Positions 1-11,942 are shown, counted from the stretch's first letter. The stretch: 64,000 nt of DNA from Isoetes taiwanensis (GCA_021234155.1 JAJEKV010000005.1:8116216-8180215), one strand, 5' to 3'. Notes: generated by a model not told the origin, from the letters alone. Program-made: numbers and translations.

Positions 1-404
1 ATTTGGGATCGAAAAAGGGGAAAGCCAGAAGCAAAAAGGCGCGCGGGAACCGAGGCAATCTGCGAGATTCTATGTATTATGGCTACTCGAATTTTAGATG
101 GCTACTCGAATTTTAGGTGCTTCAAGTGCTTGGTGCTTTCGCTCAAAATTGGGTACCAATATCAAATATACACCCTATATGCCATATCTGCCATCTTTTT
201 ATAGGAATAATTAATTTCTTAGACACAGGAAATAGGCAACTGAAACTTTCTATTACAGAGATGCAGAGTAATCAATAAGTGGGGCTCCCTAGATTCTGCA
301 CATGGTCCTCACTATAATCTGCATATGGTCTTCTGATAACATGGTGTTTGACACCAAGGGATATATTCCTCCAAGCGAATTCAGATCTATGCTCTTATGT
401 CAGT
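1..404. other. No gene recognised
   Basis: AT-rich sequence with a short direct duplication (ATGGCTACTCGAATTTTAG occurs twice near 78-113). I see no coding or RNA signal here. Confidence 0.4.
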
Positions 405-707
405 CTATGAATTTATTAAGACTATCAATGTTCTAAGTATTGTTTTTCCCACCCCAGCTCCTCCAAATAATCCAATTTTTCCTCCACGACGGTAAGGAGC
501 TAAAAGATCTACTACTTTAGTTCCTCTTTCAAAAATTGATAATTTAGTATCTAACTGTGTAAAGGCTGGAGCAGGTTTATGAATAGGAAATGTTGTGCTA
601 GCATCTACGGAACCTGATACAGATATAATAAAATCCAATATGTTTATATCACATTTATTCCTTCGAGTAATTTTAGGTCCAGCATCCAGAAGAACGAAAT
701 GATTCAA
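405..707 (-). pseudogene. atpB: Plastid-type ATP synthase beta subunit fragment
   Basis: The minus-strand reading contains a clear stretch of F1-ATPase beta: [10 protein letters not shown], then [20 protein letters not shown], ending in the Walker A region GAGVGKT. Wording such as TKLSIFE matches chloroplast AtpB better than the mitochondrial subunit. The similarity stops abruptly on both sides, with no start and no continuation past the P-loop (RTLIVLINS then stop). This is therefore a truncated copy, most likely a nuclear plastid-DNA insert. The N-terminal 30 residues of the reading do not look like AtpB and may be unrelated flank. Not expected to be functional. Confidence 0.75.
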
Positions 708-1039
708 ACAAATATTTTAGGATTTTCTTATATTCCACACATCAACTATTCTATTATTGTCATCTGATCGCTGGATTGAACCATCCTAGCCTGCAGAAGA
801 GCAACAACATAAAGCACTCTTGGAGGAAAAGGAGCTGCATGCATGTAAAGCTCAAATAAAAAATGCATACTTCCAAATGGCAAGGTATACAGCAAGAGTA
901 GTAACGTATGCTGACATTCCATTGTCCTATAATGCCAAGAGAAGGTCACTGATTATGATTCCAAAATTGTAAACCATTGAGCATTACACATCTACCTTGT
1001 AGATTGGCTGGTTGCCTGCAGGAGAAATTGGGCCAAGCA
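708..1039. other. No gene recognised
   Basis: Short readings on both strands, none resembling a known family. It may contain decayed remains of the neighbouring sterol-reductase fragment. Confidence 0.3.
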
Positions 1040-1205
1040 CAGGGAGAACTGCAGCAGAGCCTCAAATATAGCAAATACTGCAATAAGCTTTGCTGCAATG
1101 AGGCTGGGCATTGGCCATATATTAACAAATGTATGAAAGCCTTCCTCCTTGCAAAGCTCCCAGAACTTGTACAAAGAACCATCCAAGTGTACTATGGTAC
1201 ACCAC
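1040..1205 (-). pseudogene. 7-dehydrocholesterol reductase (DWF5-like) exon fragment
   Basis: The minus-strand exon reads WCTIVHLDGSLYKFWE, then EEGFHTFVNIWPMPSLIAAK, then FAIFEALLQ. This follows the N-terminal part of plant sterol delta-7 reductase (DWF5 family: WYTMVH.DGS, a G..G..NIWP.P.LIA block, and FEA.LQ). A plausible acceptor (ATACAG) precedes WCTI at the boundary where the family is interrupted. Downstream the reading continues into non-matching sequence (FSLCLAQ), so the match ends after LLQ. No further reductase exons were found within 3 kb. The enzyme reduces the delta-7 bond of sterols in the ER membrane. This copy is probably a single stranded exon or a pseudogene. Confidence 0.6.
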
Positions 1206-2310
1206 CTGTATATTATGAATAAATAGAAGCTAAATTATGGCTCACTATGTTAGTGTGCAAAACAGTATAAGAATAGTTGAATATTAGAAAGCATCATCAT
1301 GCATTTCCCCACGTCCATGCATCTTGCAAAAGTTCTGCTCTAGGCTGCGAAATGTCTTTTATCTCAACTTCTAAATGTATCAGCATTAGATTCGTATGGG
1401 GGACATAGGAAAAGAGTCCAAACTCAAAAGATCATGCCATTGCATTATTTCATGTATAAATGCATTGAATGGTAATATTTTCGAAGAATCTTGAAGATCC
1501 TTCAAATTAAACTAAGTGGTCCCCTTTTACCTCCTTATCTAATAAAAAAAAAGTGATGGGTCCTGCTAGATCGATTGCCTAATGTTAAAACTCGCAGCTT
1601 CAATACATGAACAAAGAAAACAAATAGATGCCTTACAAAACGATAACGAAGGATGGACAGGCAAGAAGAAGGGCAAGCATAGATGCATATGTAACGGCCG
1701 GAGAATGAGCTCCAACGGTTCCATAAGAGCCTTGTTTCTACTGCTTCTTTTGCTTGGAAAGGGCATCAGAATGTTTGCCATCTTTGCCATTTGCAACTTT
1801 GCGATTCTCTGAGAGGCGACGTTTGGCAGCCGGAATTTCCATGGAAACCATGACGGATCTTCAACAAAACCCAAAACAGATCTTGTCAAAGGCAAGCCAG
1901 CATAGTCTGATGCCGAATTTGAGGCTACTTTTGTCCCTTGTGGTGTTGCTTTTGCTTCTGTTTCAGACAGGCGTCTCGTGGGGTGATAAGGACCACGACG
2001 ATGTTAATGGCCCCACGAACTTTTCCCTTCTTATTTTATGCCCAGAATATATTCTAACAGAATAGCATCTGAGAACATTGAGATAATATGGCAACAACAC
2101 TAATTGCACAACAAAAGAGCCAAAAGGATCTGCATCAAATTCAAAAGCTCTAGGTTTCATCCAGGCTACGAATTTATGAAGGCCACCAATTGTTGTAGCT
2201 AGGATAACGATGATCTATCATTGTAGTTTTGGCTCTTCTTAGATAGTTATCTACCTAAGATACAAAATCTAGAATTGCTGCAACATGAATAGCACACAAC
2301 AAAAGAGGCA
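1206..2310. other. No confident gene; possible secretory first exon at 1909-2065 (+)
   Basis: Mostly AT-rich DNA. One plus-strand reading from 1909 begins MPNLRLLLSL followed by a run of leucines and FQTGVSWGDKD. That looks like a signal peptide with a plausible cleavage region. No continuing exon was found, so this may be chance or an orphan first exon. Confidence 0.25.
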
Positions 2311-2311
2311 G

Positions 2312-2525
2312 ATAGTTATCCATCTATTCATGATGCACTCTCCAAGTAAATGAAATTTTGAATTAATACATGTGCCAAGGGTCTAATATATCTGTTACTG
2401 TGTGCAGATCCATCTATTCATGAAGCATTCTCCAAATAGTTACTTCAATCTACAAAAAGGCAAATGAAATTTTGAATTAATACATGTGGAGAGGGCCCAA
2501 CATATCTGCTACTGTGTGCAGATTC
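2312..2525. repeat. Tandem duplication, about 110 bp unit, two copies
   Basis: Two adjacent copies share the order CCATCTATTCATGA - ATGAAATTTTGAATTAATAC - ATATCTG - TTACTGTGTGCAGAT. The second copy carries an extra stretch of about 25 bp (TAGTTACTTCAATCTAC). Non-coding. Confidence 0.7.
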
Positions 2526-4040
2526 CTATCATAGAACTATTGCCTCAATAAACTTTTATTAATGCAAAAAAGAAGCATCCTTGGTGCAACGCAAAGATAC
2601 TGGGACAATATAAAGTCCAACAACCAAACCGGCATTGCAATTCACACTCGGCAAAAGCCCAATGCAAGATAAATGGAAAAAAAACATGAATCAAGACAAT
2701 ATTAAGAAGCAGCTATAATGCTCAAAACAATATTGCAGCTATAATGCTCAAAACAACATTTTAAAGGTTATAATGTTCAGCTATACTGTACCAGTTAACC
2801 TAACTTACATGCAATCTATGTCTCTGTGAATTGTAGAGCCCTCAGGTCTCCATAGATAAAATTAAATGCATTTACCTTGAACAACATGGCAACATTTCCA
2901 ACATGACATTATGCTGAAGGTCACCTAGTACAGATTGAAGAAGAATTAATTTTCCACGTTACAACATAGAAATACTGCACTTAAATCTTACCTCTAATTC
3001 CACCCCATGACAATAGTGCACCTGTGTAAAGAGAATTGAATTATCCCATCAACATCTGCCAATTTACCATAACAATCAATCATGGCATTATATGAAACCA
3101 TCCTGCTGAGGCATGTAGCATATTATGAAAATGTTACATCTGCAAAGTTGTTCCTTCAGTGCCAACTCTTGGCAGATAGTACAAAGAAGTGCAACCATTT
3201 TCTATGACGTGTACTATAGAGGCAAATCCTCACACAACTGACTCTACATGCACAAAGCAATAAACCAATGTAGGCCTACATGCAAATAAATTGGAAAAAT
3301 GACAGAAAAAGACCTGAAGAGAACTGAAATCTACTCACCTAAATGCGGCTTTCGATATCCTTTTGCTTTGATAGACAACAACGATTTGCCCCAATTTCCA
3401 GCTCAATAGGTGGAACTCTAAAAGTTCCACTGTTTACTTTAAATCAAGCTACTTTAAGTCTAGCTTCAGGGTACCTAAATTAGAATCGTCAGAAAAAGAT
3501 AAGAAAGCTTATTCACAGGGAAAAATGCATATAACAAACAGAGGGATAGAGTTGCCACGCAAATTGCAGCTGCTTACCCTATAAATACAATTGAAGATGC
3601 TTGCTGGAGCAGGGTAAATCGAAAATAGGACCTCTACTGCATGAAATCTGCAAAGAACGCATGAAAATCTATGATCAAGCAATATTTTATCTGAGCGATG
3701 CCTCAACCACTGGTTTCGGGAAACACAGTTTCGGGAATATTGCACAACGAAAGTCCAAACCTAATAGAAAAATCGGAAGGCTCCTTCTGGAATCATCTTA
3801 AATAACCAGGATTTTGACGCCTGGATGACTGTAAGTACGCAAAGAACGGCCTTTGGCGATCTCACTCGAACAGATGCCGAACATGCATGAACCAAACCAT
3901 GAACCAAACTATGAGGGGTCTTTTGTTTTCGATTTCTGGGGAATCGGGAAATTTACCCGGGAACTAAAAACCTTCAAAACCTTAGGAAAATAGCTTAACA
4001 AAAATTCCAAAAAGTTTCCCACCAAACCGGAAAATCCAAA
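2526..4040. other. No gene recognised
   Basis: AT-rich sequence with a small repeat of GCTATAATGCTCAAAACAA near 2712-2760. Both strands are broken into short readings with no recognisable motif. Confidence 0.4.
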
Positions 4041-4680
4041 TTTAAACAATAGATACGCGTTAACAATTGTGGCAAAGTTGAAACCTAAAAATGCCACTAT
4101 TTTATCTAATTTGAACAAAAAAAAACATAAAAATGCCACCATTTTATCTAATCCGAACAAAAAACATAAAAATGCCACCATTTTATCTAATTTCTTCTCA
4201 ACACAATACGTATTAACAATTGTGGCAAAGTTGAAACCTGAAATGCCACTATTTTATCTAATTTGAACAAAAAACATAAAAATGCCACCATTTTATCTAA
4301 TCCGAACAAAAAACACAATACGCAAAAAACACAATACACGTTAAGAGCTATGGCAAAGTTGAAACCTAAAAATGCCACCATTTTTCTAATCCGAACAAAA
4401 ATTAAGAAAAATGCCACCATTTTTCTAATCCGAACAAAAATTAAGAATCAACACAATACGCGTTAACAGCTGTGACAAAGTTGAAACCTAAAAATGCCAC
4501 CATTTTTCTAATCCCAACAAAAATTAAGAATCAACACATTACGCATTAACAGCTGTGGCAAAGTTCTTTAATCCGAACAAAAATTAAGAATAAACACAAT
4601 ACGCGTTAACAGCTGTGGCAAAGTTGAAACCTAAAAATGCCGCCATTTTTCTAATCCGAACAAAAATTAAGAATCAAAAA
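4041..4680. repeat. Satellite-like tandem array upstream of the receptor gene
   Basis: Degenerate tandem units combine three modules: ACGCGTTAACAGCTGTGG, CAAAGTTGAAACCTAAAAA and ATGCCACCATTTTTCTAAT followed by CCGAACAAAAA. There are about six copies of the first module and more of the third. Unit length changes because modules are gained or lost. The array ends about 270 bp before the inferred receptor start codon, so it lies in its promoter region. Confidence 0.85.
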
Positions 4681-4948
4681 TTTTGGTTGTTGCTTCGGAA
4701 CTACCTAATATCATATAGATTCTGAGATAAAACAAGACTCAAATGATTCAGAGCTCTGCTGCAATTTATCTCCAGCTGGCTTCTTAGCTAAAATCAACAC
4801 ACAAAAAAGAAAAATAGATGAAAAAGAAGCCCTGCTGCGCGGATCTGCTTGGCTGATCTTGGATCTGCAGCTTCGGGAATCTGCTTTGCGTGTGCCATGC
4901 GAGCTTTTTAGGCGCAAACCTTCCGGTTTCCTAATCTCATAACGCAAA

Positions 4949-5786
4949 ATGGTAAGTCGACTTTTGTTTAAAGAAAGATTTATGTGACTTTATCAATGAT
5001 CTTTTCTCTCCACTTTCCTGTAGACTTCTTACAAATGCAGCTTAAGCTCTGCTGACAACTGGGAAAGAGGATTTGCATTCATAATCAGTATGTACGATGA
5101 TAGGAAAGGAGCAAAAATAGATACAGGGCGCTTAGAAGCTATAGCAAATTTTTTACGCTTTAGAATAAAACGGGCTTACGACAAGAAAGCCGACGTCCTT
5201 AAAACAAAAATACAGAAGTTAGCTAGTCTGGATGAACATAAAGACAGGGATTGTTTTCTTTGTTTTGTAAATGCTCATGGAAATACGGATGAAAGTGGAA
5301 ATGGTTACATCTTCGATAACGACAATGCCAAATTACTTCTTTTTGATGATATTATAAAACCCTTCTTGGATTCAAAAAATCTTGAGAAGAAGCCCAAGGT
5401 ATTCTTCATTAATGCATGCAGAGGAGATAATAACGTGACTGTTTCTGAAAAAAGAGCTGCATCCTCCAAGGAAATTCCAGAGAAAAAAGGTCTGCATAAG
5501 ATGAGAGAGCGCTTAGAGAACAGATCTGATGTTTTGATTGTCTTCTCCACGGATGTGGGGGACAAGTCTTGGAGAGATGAACAGGCAGGCAGCTTTTTTG
5601 TACAAGCTTTACTAAAGATTCTGGCTTCCTATCATAACAGAGACCATGTACTAGACATGATGACCAAACTTATTGCTGAAGTCTCCAATATGGAGGTTCC
5701 GAAAGTAAGAGATAAACAGATTCCCATGTTCGAATCAAAACTCACTAAGAAATTGTACTGGAGGACAAGTTTACTAGGAAAAGAAG
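4949..5786 (+). CDS. Receptor exons 1-2: caspase (peptidase C14) domain
   Basis: Inferred N-terminal part of a modular immune receptor. The start codon 4949-4951 is directly followed by a consensus donor (GTAAGT). The acceptor TTTCCTGTAG ends at 5023, and exon 2 opens in frame with TSYKCSLSSADNWERGFAF. A stop (TAG, 5021) blocks any unspliced upstream start. The protein is a true caspase rather than a metacaspase. Its p20 has GFAFIIS, the catalytic His in FVNAHG (about H86) and the catalytic Cys in KPKVFFINACRGD (about C133). Its p10 has FSTDVGDKSWRDE, GSFFVQALL and KQIPMFESKLTKKLYW, that is, the SWR pocket and the final strand. Exon 2 ends at GAAG|GTATTG in phase 1. A 29 bp tandem repeat lies in the following intron. 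Caspase proper is known mainly from animals, so fusion to a plant NLR is unusual. Role inferred: proteolytic output or sensing module. Confidence 0.85.
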
Positions 5787-5882
5787 GTATTGTTGCATGT
5801 TTTCATAAGAAGTTGTGAGTATTGCATGTTTTAATAAGAAGTTGCGAGTATTGCATGGGCTCAATGATTGTCATTTATGCAG

Positions 5883-6746
5883 GGAAAATTAAGTACATAA
5901 CGGAAAATGGAACAGAAAGTCCGACCAGGCTATATGACTCTTCATGTAGGTCAGAAAATCCTCAAGAAGCTGATATTGACATTCTTTTTGTAGATATGTT
6001 TGAATTTCCAGAAAGATGGTGTGAGAGGGTTGAGGTCTCTACATGGCTTAGTATGGAAGAATCAATATGCTGGCCTGTGGAATGGCTCCCTAGCGATGCA
6101 GGAATCCAGCATCCAATCCGTGTGTTTGCATTTAGCTGCAAAGGGTTTAAGGATGCTTCCATGGAAGACATTACAAATAAGCTGAGGCAAGATGTGTTAT
6201 CAGCAAAACTTGGGCAACGCAGGCCTTTGTTTCTTGTGGGTCACAGTATAGGCGCTTTTATTATACAGTCTTTCCTCCTCGACTTATGGGACAATAAGAA
6301 CGACACAACAATTTGGAACAACCTACTTGGAGTAGCATTTTACGACATAGCACCTCAAAATGCTAAATCCTGGTTATCTACACTCACAAGCGAGCTTCAA
6401 ATGGAAAAAGGAATACTACATGGAATTACTGAGGGGACTTTATTGAAATGGTTAAATGTTGAAGGAAAGCGTGTGTCAAAAATGTTCAACGAAGCCTTTT
6501 TGAAAGAAAAGGTCTTATGTTTTGCGGTACGTTAGTTGTTTTGTTTAAATCTCCAGAAGGCTTTCTGACAGGTTCATCGTTCGCTTGCTCATCTGCAGAA
6601 ACAGGGGCTGGCATATCCGGAGAACCATTTTGCTTTGCAACACATAATGCACGTCACAAATGACCATCTCAGCATTTGTAGACCTAAATCAAAAACAGAT
6701 CCTATCTTCAAACGCCTAGTTGACTTCGTAGAGCTATGTTATAAAG
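5883..6746 (+). CDS. Receptor exons 3-4: alpha/beta-hydrolase domain
   Basis: Exon 3 (5883-6526) follows acceptor TTTATGCAG and completes the split codon from the caspase exon (G|GG AAA). Exon 4 (6572-6746) follows TTCTGACAG. Both junctions keep one frame. The domain has FLVGHSIGAFIIQSFLLDL, with the nucleophile elbow GHSIG, and a late TNDHLSICRPKSK. The latter matches the His-containing block of SERAC1/DUF676-like hydrolases. An acidic triad residue is likely but not assigned. Alpha/beta-hydrolase N-termini define the liverwort hydrolase-NLR (HNL) class, which supports reading this as one gene with the NB-ARC exon downstream. Substrate unknown. Unspliced reading would stop at 6533, so splicing is required. 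Confidence 0.8.
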
Positions 6747-6827
6747 GTACGTAATCTCTTTGTTGTTTTCCCTTTAAGAGAACTAGGAACAAAGTTAAGG
6801 AACAAATAACCATTCAATTTTCTTAAG

Positions 6828-6977
6828 AAATGCTAGAATTTGTTCCAAAAAATGCAAAAAATAAACACTTGCTCCAGGGCAAAGTGGAATGCTTAATGGA
6901 CTCATGTCAACATTTATATATTGAACATCTTATAATTACACAAATTAGAGACAAGATACGCAAGCACAAAAAAAGAA
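6828..6977 (+). CDS. Receptor exon 5: basic linker after the hydrolase
   Basis: Acceptor TTTTCTTAAG at 6827 joins in frame to exon 4 (codon AAA G|AA). The exon reads EMLEFVPKNAKNK, then VECLMDSCQHLY, then DKIRKHKKRIL, a helical basic linker. If the donor CTG|GTATAT (6978) is used, the exon ends in phase 0. An in-frame acceptor exists at ACTAAG (12,620), giving a 5.6 kb intron. Without splicing it stops at 7036. The stronger-looking acceptor GATGCAG at 12,648 needs a phase-1 donor that I do not see, so the exact join is unresolved. Confidence 0.6.
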
Positions 6978-7482
6978 TACTGGTATATCGAATAGGAACA
7001 AAAGATGCATGCATTGGATGCGACTCTGCAAACTAGGCTGATTCATATTATTGTATCACTCCTCCACCAGTCTAGTTTATTCAACTTTTGTTTCCGTATT
7101 AGGGTGCTTTCTCATGAGATTGGCGACCTGAGAATCTGGGTCCAGGTCAAAAACCTGAGCGTTGAGAAATGCTTGGTGATTACTTTTGATTCAGGTCAAA
7201 AACCCTGAGTCTTTGAGGTCGAGGCACCCACGGGAACTTGCACAACTTGATCTGGATCTCAAGAAAACCTTTGAGCCCATGGGAAAACACCCTTATAATT
7301 TTAACTTGTATCGATCACTCTGAAAAATTTGTCTCATCCATAGTTAACATCTCAACTAGCATTTCTTCATTTGCAAAGTGTATGAACTCTACGATTTCTT
7401 GTTTAATGATAAAGATCACGAACAACATGATATCGAGTCTTGATATGTTTTTTTCTTCCATGATATTTCTTAGAACAATGCA

Positions 7483-7716
7483 CTTAGATTGTCACAGAAA
7501 TTGATAGTTGCACTTGTCTATTCTTGTAAGATTCCTTATCACAATATACGCATGCGCAGTCATATACCTTTTTGGGCAGCCCCACTTGCTACTATATATT
7601 CTGATTGGGTGCTTCATAGAACTATAATTGATTGCCACTTGCCAAGATATTACATTGTTTCCCATCATGAAAGCAAAGCTTGAGATTGACTTTCTTCTAT
7701 CTAGTTCGCCCCTCAA
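7483..7716 (-). pseudogene. Ty1/copia RNase H fragment
   Basis: The minus strand reads DRRKSISSFAFMMGNNVISW, followed by a decayed VA..SS segment. This corresponds to the copia RNase H signature (D.RKSTSGY.F..G...SW...KQ..VALSSTEAEY). Frames are broken and no integrase or LTRs are visible. Confidence 0.6.
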
Positions 7717-7857
7717 TTAGAGGATCCGTACAGTTTAAAGTCCTCTTATCATTATCTTGCTTACAAACCAATGCATGTTCTTTGGTTTGTTTCAAATACC
7801 TCATTCTGTAATGTATTCTATAATCTCTAATGGCGTTGGTCTCTTACACCAAGTGAA

Positions 7858-8010
7858 AGAGCAATTGTCCGAGGAGTTTCATATGCCAGGACGTTGAGAG
7901 AGATATCGTATTGTCTTGGTATTCAAGTAACAAGAGATAAAAGACAAAAGTGGATGAGACTATCCCAAGATTATAGATCATCGGCAACTCTAGTGGAACA
8001 GCACGTGAAG
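7858..8010 (+). pseudogene. Ty1/copia reverse transcriptase C-terminal fragment
   Basis: On the plus strand, combining two frames gives QLSEEFHM..., YCLGIQVTRDKRQK and MRLSQDY. This follows the copia RT segment around LGI.V.RD....L.LSQ..Y. Its orientation is opposite to the flanking copia fragments, so the element was rearranged. Confidence 0.5.
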
Positions 8011-8105
8011 TTTACTTCGTTTATGTGTACAATGAAGAATGTACAACTCTAGTGGAACAGCATGTGAAGTTTACTTCGTTTATGTGTATACTATATGAAG
8101 AATGT
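7985..8105. repeat. 60 bp tandem duplication inside copia debris
   Basis: The segment CAACTCTAGTGGAACAGCAC - GTGAAGTTTACTTCGTTTAT - GTGTA occurs twice in direct succession with minor differences. Confidence 0.75.
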
Positions 8106-8199
8106 TTCCTATTGCCATACAGTGGGAAGCCTGATATATATATATCTTGCAGTTCCACAAGATATGAGGTCTCATATGCATGCAGTTGGAGTAACTAGT

Positions 8200-8480
8200 C
8201 AATCTATGAATAATCCAGGATGTCAACACTGGAATTCTGTAAAGCCACCAACAGATAATGCAAGATAAACAAAGGACGCTCTAGAAGCCTTATGATATAC
8301 ATTAGGAACAGTTTCAGTAGACCTCCCAAGAAAGTATTGATGAGATCAAGCCATGCATGAGACGTTTGCGTCAAGCCATATAGTGCTTTTCTCACCCTGC
8401 ATACCAAATTCTCCCTTCCTGGTGCAATAGGCTATACCCTTTTGGTTGAGACATATAGACTTCTTCTTTGAGACTACTAT
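8200..8480 (-). pseudogene. Ty1/copia reverse transcriptase fragment
   Basis: The minus strand gives EEVYMSQPKGYSLLHQEGR and then VCRVRKALYGLTQTSHAWL. This is the hallmark copia RT block (QP.G......VC.L.KALYGLKQ.PR.W). Frames shift between the two parts, so it is a remnant. Confidence 0.7.
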
Positions 8481-10070
8481 GACTGAACATCCATTTGATG
8501 CATCTCTAAATTGAATTGAGCTGCAATTTTGCTTATGAGATGATGAGGCTTGAGATTAGACAACCTTTTGACGGAGATAACTAATATGGCCAGATCTTGT
8601 AAATCCACGACGAAGCTTCTCACTTCCTTCTGGAATAGGGACTAGTATTGCGTGGTTGCGTATAACTCGAGCACATATTTTTTGAGCTATCCGTGGTTGC
8701 TGAATCACATGTGGACGATATTTAATATCTTGAACAGATCATTAAGAAATCATTAGGGTGGAGTCCACCAATGGTGAACTCAAGACAAATTTCTCTAAAA
8801 GTGTCCACATAAACTTCCAATGTTTGAGTTTGGTATTGCGGAGGGCCTTATCGCAATGGTTGGGACTATGATTTTGGTGTCTTATTGTATGAAAAAGGAA
8901 TATTTTGCTGTGTTTGAGCAGCTTAATTGCGTTTAGTGGTCACGTTGCTTCTAGCGTAAAGGATGAAATAAGAAACAAATGGGATAAATATATGGTCTGA
9001 TCTATATAATCTCCCATCATTGGCATATCTACAGTAATCTTCTTTTTACTATCTGCATCAAAAAAATCCATCGTCATTGCCTCCCAGCGCTACTGCCATA
9101 GTTCTTGCAAAGTGTTGGAATTCCAGCTCTGTAGATTGTGAGTCGTTGTTTACCTAGATTCTTAGGAAGCCGATGTGTGCCTGGATTCCGCTTCTTATGA
9201 AGCCGTTGTTTACCCAAATTCTTAGGTTCTAGCTAAATCCGCTTCTTAGGTATCTGATCGCCGTCCAGATTTGAGGATAGTTTTCCGTTGTATGGATGTT
9301 TTATGGATGGGCGGATTTTGCCTGTCCGGTTTATAATATGGGAGGACGGGCATGGCTACACGTTGGCAGGACGGTTTATACTATGGCAGGACATGCCATA
9401 ACTATGGTTCCTTGAAGCCATAAGTTCGATGGACGCCCGACTTGTGTGAAGCTGGGAGCTTGTTTTTTGTTTGTTTTGTCTCAACCATGGGTTTGAAAGT
9501 AACCTTAGAAAGTGGCAAAGCATTTTTTTGGACAAAAAGATGTTAGCCATTGATTTGGTATGATGCTCAGGATATGCGGAAGATCAATGGTTCATATTCA
9601 ATCTTAAAAACAAAACCCATAAAGGTGTCTTTCTAAAAAGATTATATAAAAATGTTCTCCAAGATTTACTCAATCGAATTCTATTTTCCTTACTTTCTAA
9701 AACTTAATCTACTATTCGCAATTTACCTTCAAAGTCAAGAGGTGTTATCCCCTTGATGGTGATACTAGGACTTGAATGGTGCATTTAGAATACGTGTCAC
9801 AAGTCTCCATAATGATGAAGTTGTATTCATGTACTGGTGAGGCATTGCCTACCTCAACGGTGCTACAATGCTATCTTAATGGTGAAGATAAATCCCACTC
9901 TAAATCCCACATGGCATGCATCTATTACCCTAAAGGGTAATTACTTTTGCACTGAACCTAGAAGCTACAAAAATCAATATGGTTGAAAGGGAATTGATCG
10001 TTATCTTTGCCAGAAAACCAAACAAAAAGAAAGATCATAATGCAAAAACTTGATCGTATTTGTTCGAGGA

Positions 10071-10594
10071 TCCTGAAACCATCTGCCCATCTGCAGATCG
10101 TTGCTATGGGGGTTTTGGGACTCTACCTGTTTCTGGGGCAGCTCTTATGGTCTAGTGGTTTGATCGAGTTACTCCAGGGGGTCGGCACCAGGATCTCTGC
10201 ATCAGCATCTATTTGCCCTGGTTTCAGTGAGAGGATGGAGGTTTAGCGCGTGCATGAGTCCGCACCAGTACTCGGCACCTAGCTGTGAAGAGGTTACGGT
10301 TCGGGGGCGTTTGTTGAAGTTCTGTTTGTTGGAGGTATGCTTGTTGCTTTTTGCAGCAGCATAGCTTTTTGGATCTGTGGTCATCATGGCAACGGTTTTT
10401 CCCCAGTGGGGTTTTTTAATCCGGGCCATGGTGCTCACGGGCTTCGGCCCATGCAATGTATTTTTGTTTTCTTTGTACTTGTGGTCGCATGTCCTTCGTG
10501 ACGCTGCCTTTGTGGTGCGACGTAAAAATATACTTCCTTCCTTCCTTCCTTCCTTAAGAAAGAACATCAAAGACAGAAATCCTGAAACCATCTG
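10071..10594 (+). mobile_element. Retroposon flanked by a 15 bp target duplication
   Basis: Perfect direct repeats TCCTGAAACCATCTG at 10,071-10,085 and 10,580-10,594 bracket about 494 bp. Inside are a tRNA-A-box-like TGGTCTAGTGGTTT near 10,147, the motif GGTTTTTCCCC...GGGGTTTTTTAATCCGGG, and a 3' end of (CTTC)n plus an A-rich tail. This is the structure of a SINE or a 5'-truncated LINE. Similar 3' motifs recur near 29,357 and 57,516. Confidence 0.65.
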
Positions 10595-11762
10595 ACCTTA
10601 AGAAAGAACATCAAATACAGAATTTATATAGAGAATATTGAGCAGCCTTAAATAAAGCAAAAAATAGTGTACAGAAAGATATGACAATAGAAACACAATT
10701 GTCAAGTGGAAATTTGTGTAGCAGAGAACGTTGCCTTGAATCAGTCTTATATAAGAACGAAATATCTGACCAATGCATAGGTCCATACAATTTACATGTT
10801 CATTGCCATACATATCAGCATGCTACAAGTGGAGATTAAGTCATATAATTTTTCAGATATACAAATACTTCCTCATAGTTTAATCACAAAGCATAGAACA
10901 ACTTAAACAAGACTAATAAAACCTAAACTTCTATCATAACTTTGTATTTGAGCAAATATTAAAGTCTGTATTTCATTGTGTAATTGAATGCTCCCATTTG
11001 ATTATTTCCTTTCTGCAAAACATAAGAACATTGATGTAAAAATGTGGCCAATACAATTGTTTTAAGTAGAAAACCCAAGTTAAATGCAAGAACAATGTTC
11101 ACAAAGAAAATGAAAGCAACCTGAATTTGCATGATGTATATAGATGCTCATGGATTGTATTTTTAACAATGGTGCTCGCCCATCATTGTCAACCTCATCC
11201 TTAGCATTGGAATCAGGAGGAAAGGCAAAATCCTCCCCAAGCTTGGATTTGAGTATGCAATTAGATGTATCGTCTGAAATTAAAGGTTGCGTGTATGAGT
11301 AAAATTTAAACTGAATGAATCTTAAGCCTTAAGCTGGTATAACTCGGATCCTTTACTGCTAACATAAAATGGAGCACAGATTCATTATGAAATCAGAAGG
11401 GAAATTCTGTGCATTTCAAGGGTGAAACCCCATGAATCCTTGATATGATCTCTTTCTTAGCTGCTTCTTTACGTCCTGTAAGTACATATGTACCATATAA
11501 GTAAGAACAGAATGGAAATGAATTAAAATATAAGCTGTCTACAACAAAAGAGACTCACCAATAAGGACTATGCCTTGCTTTATGAGCTCATATATTTTTT
11601 TCATTGATGCATGCCATAGTTGCATTTGTGGTAAGAAACGCTAGGAAGAATAACCCAAATATTTTGGCAGGAATCTGAGACTAGGTCCAATTAAATAAGA
11701 TCCCAGAAGACCTACTTTTTCTAGGAGGAAGGGGTGGATTACCTGGAGCTTCACGATTAGAA

Positions 11763-11942
11763 GTGGATCCCTTTTTCAATGCCATTTTCCCTTTCATTTT
11801 CCCTTTTTCCTCACCTTTCCCTCTTCTCTTTCTTTCCATGCCCTTTTTCCCTTTTTTTTTTCCCTTTTCCCCATGCTTTTTTGCCCTTCACATTTTCCCT
11901 TTCTTGCTCCATTTTTCATTTCCCATCTTTTCCCTTTCCCAT
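11763..11942. repeat. Polypyrimidine (CCCTTTT) tract
   Basis: About 180 bp of C/T-only sequence built from CCCTTTTTCC-like units. Open readings across it are low-complexity artefacts. Confidence 0.8.

Noticed and set aside
405-707. Functional ATP synthase gene
   Set aside because: Ends right after the P-loop and lacks start and most domains.
5090-5818. Stand-alone caspase gene starting at 5090
   Set aside because: Starting there would cut the first caspase strand (GFAFIIS); splice signals give a better in-frame start at 4949 and continue into the hydrolase.
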